A DNA stretch of 38,254 nucleotides from NCBI GenBank assembly GCA_965373045.1, contig CBDVEQ010000002.1, positions 1 through 38,254 on the forward strand, given 5' to 3'. The translations under genes and the position numbers were made by a program. Origin of the DNA: DAOVDI01 sp965373045 (GTDB taxonomy: Bacteria; Acidobacteriota; Aminicenantia; Aminicenantales; Aminicenantaceae). Each line of letters opens with the position of its first letter. Positions within the stretch are counted from its first letter, which is position 1. The notes below the pieces were generated by a model. The model was not told the origin of the DNA, ran no database searches, and saw only the letters and a program-made list of their open reading frames with translations. Positions 33,285-38,254 of this stretch are shown in pieces.

Positions 33285-33600
33285 AATAAAAATGGCATTA
33301 CAGGATTCAAGGATGCGAGGATTCTAGGGTTCGAGTGGGAAGAAAAAGAAAAGAGATAAGAGTTTTTTAGGTTCTTTGAGTTCGTTGTGTTCTTTGGGTT
33401 ATTTCAATAAAGTTTAACTCAACAAACCCAATAAGCTCAATGAGCTTTTCTTGACTTCAACGACTCCTATAGACCTCAAAAGACTTCTACAGACTTCGAT
33501 GGACTTTTTTTCTTTGGGCCTCTTTTGCATTGGTTTTTGGCCTCTTATTCTTTCAAGTGCAGCCCCCTGTGAAGGCTGGACGAACAAAGAGGAGTGTGAT
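33285..33600. repeat. Low-complexity spacer with degenerate short repeats, no gene seen
   Basis: Between fmdB and folD. Contains GGATTCAAGGATGCGAGGATTC at 33303 onward as imperfect tandem units, the 15-base repeat at 33318-33332 shared with 16746-16760, a run of CAATAA/CTCAA-like units at 33402-33445, and GACTTC-like units at 33460-33510. A 75-codon minus-strand frame over it has no protein-like features. Confidence 0.5.
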
Positions 33601-33631
33601 AACCTGAATAAAAAAATTGGAGGACAGTAAA

Positions 33632-34528
33632 TTGCCGGCAAAAATTATTGATGGAGAATTAGTAGCAAGCCGTATTAGAGATCAGATTGCGGAAGCGACT
33701 GAAAAAATGGCCAGGGAACAAGGATTCCGGCCCGGCCTGGCCACTATTCTAGTGGGAGAGAATCCCTCTTCACGCCAGTATGTACGTATGAAACAGAACA
33801 GGTGCAAAAACGTCGGGATTCTGTCCTTTGGCTATAACCTTCCTGAGGAGTCCGGGCAGGATGAGATTGAGGACCTGGTGCGAAAGCTTGGTGATGATCC
33901 AAAAATTCATGGTATTCTTGTTCAGCTTCCATTACCCGATCATTTAGATGAAGAGGCGGTGTTAAACGCAATTCCTTTGCATAAGGATGTCGATGGATTT
34001 CATCCCGTCAATATCGGCCGCCTGTCTATGAAAGGGCGCAAACCCCTCTTTGTGCCATGCACGCCTGCCGGAGTGATCCGCCTGTTAGAGGAAGCAGGGG
34101 CACAGTTTGAAGGAGCCGAGGCCGTGGTTTTGGGGAGGAGTAATATTGTGGGGTTACCGGCCGCAATGTTGCTTATTCACAGGAACGCGACCGTGACTGT
34201 GTGCCACAGCCGGACAAAGAACCTTCCAGCCGTATGCCGGCGCGCTGATATTCTGATCGCGGCGGTCGGACGGCCTTTGATGGTCAAGGCGGACTGGGTT
34301 AAACCAGGCGCTTTTGTGATTGATGTAGGCAGCAACCGGATCGACGACCCGCAATCTGAAAAGGGATACCGCTGGGTGGGTGACGTGGACTTTGATGAAG
34401 TAAAAGAAGTGGCCGCTGCTTTGTCTCCTTCTCCTGGCGGTGTAGGGCCGATGACAATTGCAGGATTGCTGCAAAATACTTTGTATGCGGCGCAACTTTT
34501 AGAGGAACATAAGAATTCAGGCGGCTAA
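33632..34528 (+). CDS. folD: Methylene-tetrahydrofolate dehydrogenase/cyclohydrolase (FolD)
   Basis: Bifunctional enzyme of one-carbon metabolism, interconverting methylene-, methenyl- and formyl-THF. 298 residues. Hallmarks: the active-site lysine region SSRQYVRMKQNRCKNVG (YxxxK), GILVQLPLPDHLDE, DVDGFHPVNIGRL, CTPAGVIRLLEEAG, VVLGRSNIVGLPAAMLL, PGAFVIDVGSNR, and PGGVGPMTIAGLLQNT. The start is TTG at 33632 (PAKIIDGE follows), chosen because GGAGG at 33619-33623 sits eight bases upstream; the earlier TTG at 33617 lies just ahead of that GGAGG. The stop overlaps the convergent MEMO1-AMMECR1 stop. Confidence 0.94.
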   Translation: MPAKIIDGELVASRIRDQIAEATEKMAREQGFRPGLATILVGENPSSRQYVRMKQNRCKNVGILSFGYNLPEESGQDEIEDLVRKLGDDPKIHGILVQLPLPDHLDEEAVLNAIPLHKDVDGFHPVNIGRLSMKGRKPLFVPCTPAGVIRLLEEAGAQFEGAEAVVLGRSNIVGLPAAMLLIHRNATVTVCHSRTKNLPAVCRRADILIAAVGRPLMVKADWVKPGAFVIDVGSNRIDDPQSEKGYRWVGDVDFDEVKEVAAALSPSPGGVGPMTIAGLLQNTLYAAQLLEEHKNSGG

Positions 34529-35982
34529 TGAAAAACGACTGCTTCGAAAATGAATATTTCAGAGTCCGTCTTCCAGGCATTCACTTGAAGACCGGCTTTG
34601 CGGCATACCTGACGCAAAAACATTTCTCTTGACCATCCGTTATCGACTGCGACCTGAGGAAGCAACAATCCTGACCTCCCATTTTTTAAGAGATAAAGCC
34701 CGTGTCGCCCGACATTGATCTTTTCTGGGTCGTGTATTTTTTCGAGAGGAGAAAGCACGGATATCTCGATCTCAAGGCTATTCAATTCCTGGGGGGTGAC
34801 AGGAAGAAATCTTGTATCCTGAAACGCCGCATAAAGGGCTGCCTGAACCACGGTTTGGTATAAAGGCCTGATCGGCTCGATAAACCCGATGCATCCACGA
34901 AGACGCCCATCCTTTTTTAAAGTAACAAAAGCGCCTTTTTTTGTGAGCAAGATAACATTAACCGGATTAAAGACGGGAATTTTCTGTTCTTTAAGAAATT
35001 GTGAGATGCAGACGCGTGCCATCCTGAGCAGCTCGTCTTTTTCATCTCGGGAGAGAGAGAAAGGCTGAATATGATTTTCTGTTATAAGAGCTGCTGCCAT
35101 ATAACCCACAACCCGGGCAGAACCGCTATGATCAGATGAATCTGTATAAGACAGCAATTTAATTTTTGGTTTTTTTTGTGTTTTCGCAAATAGAAGGATG
35201 GTGACAACAGGGGCTCCGCCGCACATGATATTTTCGCGGCGTTCCAGTTTTTTGATCAATTGGTCTGCTTGGAACGATTTAATAAGGGAAATTGTCCTGT
35301 TGTCTGTCTCATTTGCCTGGGCTTTGGAAAGAAAATGAGACATGTCGGTGGAAGCCAGGATCAAGACCTTCTTTCCGGACGTAACAGAGGCTAGGGCCTT
35401 GGCAAGCTTTTTTATTGTTTTTTGACTTGGGATTCCCATGATAACAGGAACGATCTTAGCCTCGGGAAGAGTTTTTTGAATAAAGGGGATCTGTACTTCT
35501 ACAGCATGTTCTTCCCTGTGGGCGGCGGGGATATATTGAAAGCCCGTTTTGTCTGACAGCTCCCGGGCGAGCTGTTCGTCGATTTTGACAACCCCCAGAG
35601 GAGTTTCGTACCCTCCTTTTATGTAGATGGAAGCGCCGTAAAACACATAACGGTGGCAGGGGGAAAGAATAATCACTGTGTCCACAGGCTTTCCTTGGAC
35701 CAATCGATACGCTTCTGCCGCAACCTGCCCTGAATAAACATATCCGGCATGTGGCGCGATCAGCGCCTTGATTTCCCCGGTGATTTTAGAGGCCTCTCCT
35801 GTATTCTTTAGAAAATAATCGATCTGATCCGAAAGGACCTTGGGATCCTTTGGATAAAACAGCCCTGCCCAAACAGGTTTTCTGATCCCCTGTGCGCAAA
35901 GTGTTGTGGCGGCCAGAAAGGAAAAGGCCGTAAAAAGGAAAACGCTTTTTTTCTTTTGAAAAAAAGATCTCAGAGTATGCAT
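34525..35982 (-). CDS. Exported MEMO1-AMMECR1 fusion (AmmeMemoRadiSam system proteins B and A)
   Basis: 485 residues. Signal peptide (about 1-30, ending FLAATTLCA). The MEMO1-like domain (about 33-300) keeps the three iron-binding residues known in human MEMO1: His78 (APHAGYVYSG), His110 (LSPCHRYVF) and Cys254 (NIMCGGAP). The AMMECR1 domain (about 310-485) has LRGCIGFIEPIRPLYQTV and the strand/helix pattern of the family. In many bacteria the two domains are separate, with a radical SAM partner; none is seen here. The signal peptide is unexpected for a system expected in the cytoplasm. Substrate unknown; MEMO-like folds are related to non-haem-iron dioxygenases. Confidence 0.88.
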   Translation of the reverse strand: MHTLRSFFQKKKSVFLFTAFSFLAATTLCAQGIRKPVWAGLFYPKDPKVLSDQIDYFLKNTGEASKITGEIKALIAPHAGYVYSGQVAAEAYRLVQGKPVDTVIILSPCHRYVFYGASIYIKGGYETPLGVVKIDEQLARELSDKTGFQYIPAAHREEHAVEVQIPFIQKTLPEAKIVPVIMGIPSQKTIKKLAKALASVTSGKKVLILASTDMSHFLSKAQANETDNRTISLIKSFQADQLIKKLERRENIMCGGAPVVTILLFAKTQKKPKIKLLSYTDSSDHSGSARVVGYMAAALITENHIQPFSLSRDEKDELLRMARVCISQFLKEQKIPVFNPVNVILLTKKGAFVTLKKDGRLRGCIGFIEPIRPLYQTVVQAALYAAFQDTRFLPVTPQELNSLEIEISVLSPLEKIHDPEKINVGRHGLYLLKNGRSGLLLPQVAVDNGWSREMFLRQVCRKAGLQVNAWKTDSEIFIFEAVVFH

Positions 35983-36031
35983 TGGGAGAAAAGGAAAAGC
36001 CTGATAAAGGATGTGCCCCGCCCCGATGGGG

Positions 36032-36166
36032 TCAGGGGGTCTCTTCGGTATCTTTCTGAAAATCCGGGATCATGGAAACAACTTTCTCCTGCCCCAGATA
36101 GAACCCGATCAGGAACACAGAAGAAACAGCAGCAAGGGTAAGAAGCGATTTAATAATACTTTTCAT
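36032..36166 (-). CDS. Small single-span membrane protein
   Basis: 44 residues from the ATG at 36166: one helix (SLLTLAAVSSVFLIGFYLG) and an acidic tail ending KDTEETP. GGAAGG lies five bases before this ATG; the ATG three bases earlier is possible. A longer frame to 36265 has no ribosome site. It precedes the MEMO1-AMMECR1 gene by 49 bases and may share its transcript. Function unknown. Confidence 0.55.
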   Translation of the reverse strand: MKSIIKSLLTLAAVSSVFLIGFYLGQEKVVSMIPDFQKDTEETP

Positions 36167-36183
36167 CATGACCTTCCAATTCA

Positions 36184-36212
36184 ATTCTAGGACAAATATG
36201 GAAAAAAGTAAA
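36184..36212 (-). promoter_or_regulatory. Possible promoter of the small membrane protein and MEMO1-AMMECR1 gene
   Basis: Minus strand TTTACT (36212-36207), 17 bases, TAGAAT (36189-36184). The -10 matches five of six, the -35 four of six. Confidence 0.35.
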
Positions 36213-36245
36213 CCGTAAAAAAAAGCAATCTTGAAAACCTGCATG

Positions 36246-36274
36246 TTGACTATTCCGGGAGACATTTATATAAT
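36246..36274 (+). promoter_or_regulatory. Promoter of the membrane protein-lolB-like-ispE run
   Basis: TTGACT (36246-36251), a 17-base spacer, and a perfect TATAAT (36269-36274). The start would be near 36281, 40 bases before the ATG at 36321, supporting that start over the upstream ATG at 36231. Confidence 0.65.
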
Positions 36275-36320
36275 TAAATTCGCATTAATTATCGTATCTG
36301 ATTTGTGTGATAAGGAAAAA

Positions 36321-36542
36321 ATGAACCTTGGTGCATATGGAATTTTATTTGTATTCGCAGCATTTATCCTGTTGCTTATCATCAACCCGAATATGTCCTG
36401 TTTTGGCAGGAAGGTGCGTTCTCCTCTGTATCCGCTGTTCCGCAAAAAAAAAGGGACAGAGAAAAAAACTGTTATAGAGGATTACGGGTTTTCTTTGGAA
36501 GAAGAAAAGATCGAACAGGCGCCCGAAGAAAAAGACAAATAA
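36321..36542 (+). CDS. Small single-span membrane protein with charged tail
   Basis: 73 residues: one N-terminal helix (YGILFVFAAFILLLIINPN) followed by a basic part (RKVRSPLYPLFRKKKGTEKK) and an acidic end (EEEKIEQAPEEKDK). AAGGAAAAA precedes the ATG at 36321. The longer frame from 36231 starts upstream of the predicted transcription start. The gene leads a run with the LolB-like and ispE genes. No family recognised. Confidence 0.6.
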   Translation: MNLGAYGILFVFAAFILLLIINPNMSCFGRKVRSPLYPLFRKKKGTEKKTVIEDYGFSLEEEKIEQAPEEKDK

Positions 36543-36590
36543 TCCGCAGGATCTTCCTGTTATATATAATCTGAATGGATGTAAGAATAT

Positions 36591-37325
36591 TTGAGTGGAC
36601 TCAATCCGTTGAGAACCAGTAAAGACAAATCCCGCCTCCAAAGATTTTTAATGTATGGAATCCTTGTATGCCTTTTTATCTTGGCGGGATGCGGCTCTTC
36701 AAATATACTTCTTTCTCCCCTTCCCGACAATATCAAAAGCATGGAAGGGTATGCGTCCATCAAGATTACCAGTAAAGATAGGACAGCTCGCTCAAAATTC
36801 ACTTTTTTATTCCGGCTTCCGGACCAGGGATGGATCGAGGTTTGCAATTTTTTAGGGACCACACTTTATCAGATTGTTATTGACGGGGAGGAAGCTTATT
36901 TTGTCATACCGTCAAAAAAAGCATATTGGCACGGACCGGAAGAGGAGATCATAGATGTGTTTCTAGGTTTCCAGCTCAGCTTGAATGATATTATCTCGCT
37001 TCTTTTCGGTCTCTGGGACCGGCCGGTTGTAACAATTGGGATTCGCCCGACAGATTCAGGATGGCGGCTTGATAAAGACGAAAAAGGGCGGATCGCCGCC
37101 GGCCGCAGGGAAAAATTTTCTTTTCGAGTTGAAAAATTTATAGAAAATACAGCCTTTGCACTGGTTCTGAATTTTAAACATCCGTACAGTCAAGGACAGA
37201 TCAGGGTTCTCAGAATGAACGTAAACTCTCCGATCAGGCCGGATCTTTTTGATAAAGCTTTTTTAAAACGATTTCAGCAGAAAACGTGGTTTGAAATCCA
37301 GGAAATGTTGAATGGAAACCGCTAA
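36591..37325 (+). CDS. LolB-like outer membrane lipoprotein
   Basis: 244 residues. Lipoprotein signal (RFLMYGILVCLFILAGC, lipobox LAGC). The mature part has SMEGYASIKITSKDRTARSKFTFLFRLPDQGWIEV, VIDGEEAYFVIPSKKAYWHG and HPYSQGQIRVLRMNVNSP, resembling the LolB/DUF4292 fold that handles lipoproteins at the outer membrane. Position directly before ispE, as lolB is in many proteobacteria, supports the call. The start is uncertain: TTG at 36591 or 36609, or ATG at 36651, none with a good ribosome site; the first two keep the basic n-region of a signal peptide. Overlaps ispE by 14 bases. Confidence 0.65.
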   Translation: MSGLNPLRTSKDKSRLQRFLMYGILVCLFILAGCGSSNILLSPLPDNIKSMEGYASIKITSKDRTARSKFTFLFRLPDQGWIEVCNFLGTTLYQIVIDGEEAYFVIPSKKAYWHGPEEEIIDVFLGFQLSLNDIISLLFGLWDRPVVTIGIRPTDSGWRLDKDEKGRIAAGRREKFSFRVEKFIENTAFALVLNFKHPYSQGQIRVLRMNVNSPIRPDLFDKAFLKRFQQKTWFEIQEMLNGNR

Positions 37326-38199
37326 ACAGCTAAACGTACACAAAACCAAATCTTTTGCTAAGATCAACCTCGGGATCGAAGTCTTGCGAAAGAGGAAGGA
37401 TGGATATCATGAGATCAGGACCCTTTTTCAGACGATAGATTTTTATGACCGCCTCGAGTTTCTTCCTTTGAAGGGGAAAAGTATCCAGCTTGAAGGGGAT
37501 GATCCTCGCATTCCCTGGAATAAAGATAACCTCATTTACAAAGCAGCCAGTGTTCTTCAAGAAACGTCTGGAATATCCGCGGGAGTGGAGATCCGCGTAA
37601 GGAAAAGGATTCCGCCTGGTAAAGGATTGGGTGGTGGTAGCAGCAATGCTGCTGTCACTCTATATGTGCTGAATCAGATCTGGGGCTTGTCTCTGGAAAA
37701 AAAGCAGCTCCAGGAGATCGGCGGCCGGCTGGGTGCAGACATCCCTTTTTTCCTGGAGGGAGGGACGTGCCTCGGCCTTGGAAAAGGAGAGAAGATCATT
37801 CCTTTGTCGGATTTGGAAAAATTTCACTGCCTTTTGGTCCTTCCGGATTTTCCCGTTCCCACTGCGGATGTCTATAAACGGATTGTCTTGACTTTACAGG
37901 AGAAAGAAAGTAAAATTATCGAGTTTTTAAACAGCCATGAATTTCGCCTGTTGGAAAATAATTTAGAAGAGACGGTTTTTAGCTTATATCCTCAATTAAA
38001 AAGCATTAAGAGCCATATATCAGAACGGGATTCCATATTGACTTTGGTTAGTGGCACAGGCTCTGCTGTTTACGGGCTTTTTTCGGAGAAGGATAAAGCA
38101 GAGCATGCTTTAGGAGGATTGGACAACAACCTTTCTTCGCTTCTTGTTGAAACGCTTTCACGGGACAGATATTGGTGCGGCGTAATGAATGGGGTGTAG
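37312..38199 (+). CDS. ispE: 4-diphosphocytidyl-2-C-methyl-D-erythritol kinase (IspE)
   Basis: ATP-dependent kinase of the non-mevalonate isoprenoid pathway (GHMP family). 295 residues. SFAKINLGIEVLRKRKDGYHEIRTLFQTID is the N-terminal signature, PPGKGLGGGSSNAAVTL the ATP loop, GADIPFFLEGGTCLGLGKGE the substrate region, and VSGTGSAVYGLFS the C-terminal GHMP motif. Begins inside the LolB-like gene, so the two are coupled. The TAG stop lies inside the tRNA-Gln gene. Confidence 0.95.
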   Translation: METAKQLNVHKTKSFAKINLGIEVLRKRKDGYHEIRTLFQTIDFYDRLEFLPLKGKSIQLEGDDPRIPWNKDNLIYKAASVLQETSGISAGVEIRVRKRIPPGKGLGGGSSNAAVTLYVLNQIWGLSLEKKQLQEIGGRLGADIPFFLEGGTCLGLGKGEKIIPLSDLEKFHCLLVLPDFPVPTADVYKRIVLTLQEKESKIIEFLNSHEFRLLENNLEETVFSLYPQLKSIKSHISERDSILTLVSGTGSAVYGLFSEKDKAEHALGGLDNNLSSLLVETLSRDRYWCGVMNGV

Positions 38200-38254
38200 C
38201 CAAGCGGTAAGGCAGCGGACTTTGGATCCGCCATTCGGAGGTTCGAATCCTCCC
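38190..38254 (+). tRNA. tRNA-Gln (anticodon TTG), 3' end cut by window edge
   Basis: Cloverleaf parts: acceptor strand TGGGGTG (38190-38196), D arm AGCCAAGCGGTAAGGCA, anticodon stem GCGGA (38215-38219)/TCCGC (38227-38231) with loop CTTTGGA and anticodon TTG at 38222-38224, and T arm GGAGGTTCGAATCCTCC. The 3' acceptor strand lies beyond the window. The unpaired first base and GGTAAGGCA D-loop match bacterial tRNA-Gln. Its first ten bases include the ispE stop. Confidence 0.9.

Noticed and set aside
33414..33641. 75-codon minus-strand frame
   Set aside because: Lies in low-complexity repeats and crosses the folD start.
1..38254. CRISPR array, transposase or phage genes
   Set aside because: No regularly spaced direct repeats, no transposase or integrase motifs and no phage structural genes were seen.

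Overview
The window looks like a chromosomal segment of an anaerobic, Gram-negative (diderm) bacterium. Reasons: an Rnf ion-translocating ferredoxin:NAD+ oxidoreductase operon, ADP-heptose/LPS-core genes (waaF-like, gmhB-like), several lipoproteins, a LolB-like protein and a putative outer-membrane beta-barrel protein. Taxonomy cannot be fixed without a search; an uncultured lineage such as Aminicenantota is my best guess, at low confidence.

Layout, left to right. (1) 1-5871, minus strand: yceD(DUF177)-rpmF-plsX-fabG-acpP-fabF-etfB-etfA, driven by a near-ideal sigma70-type promoter at 5895-5922; fabH and fabD are absent from this usual cluster. (2) polA (+) and an uncharacterised GNAT-like protein (-). 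(3) 10028-16112: rnfCDGEAB followed by an RseC-like membrane protein and a Tat-signal-bearing NusG-domain-II protein, tightly packed with overlapping ends. (4) 16113-16788: a gene-free island full of repeats and hairpins. (5) 16789-20733, minus: an MFS transporter, a Gfo/Idh/MocA oxidoreductase and an exported TIM-barrel/DUF1080 fusion, a likely 3-keto-glycoside pathway with its own promoter and operator-like palindrome. (6) apbE (+), the flavin transferase that would flavinylate RnfG/RnfD. (7) dnaN and dnaA (minus) with DnaA-box-like sites in the dnaA leader and a very AT-rich dnaA-dnaN spacer, a candidate replication origin. (8) A three-gene envelope operon (TPR lipoprotein, second lipoprotein, 982-residue metalloprotease/propeller/beta-barrel protein). 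(9) rpmB (+). (10) fmdB-waaF-gmhB-rel (minus), the last three joined by ATGA overlaps. (11) A second repeat-bearing spacer, then folD (+), an exported MEMO1-AMMECR1 fusion (-), and a small membrane protein-lolB-like-ispE-tRNA-Gln run (+) cut by the right edge.

Functional links: EtfAB, Rnf and ApbE together describe flavin-based electron transfer; plsX/fab genes, LPS-heptose genes and LolB describe envelope building; dnaA/dnaN/polA/rel are replication and stringent response. The most unusual material is the TIM-barrel/DUF1080 cassette, the protease-propeller-barrel operon, the exported MEMO1-AMMECR1 fusion, and a family of short dispersed repeats whose pieces recur at gene 3' ends.
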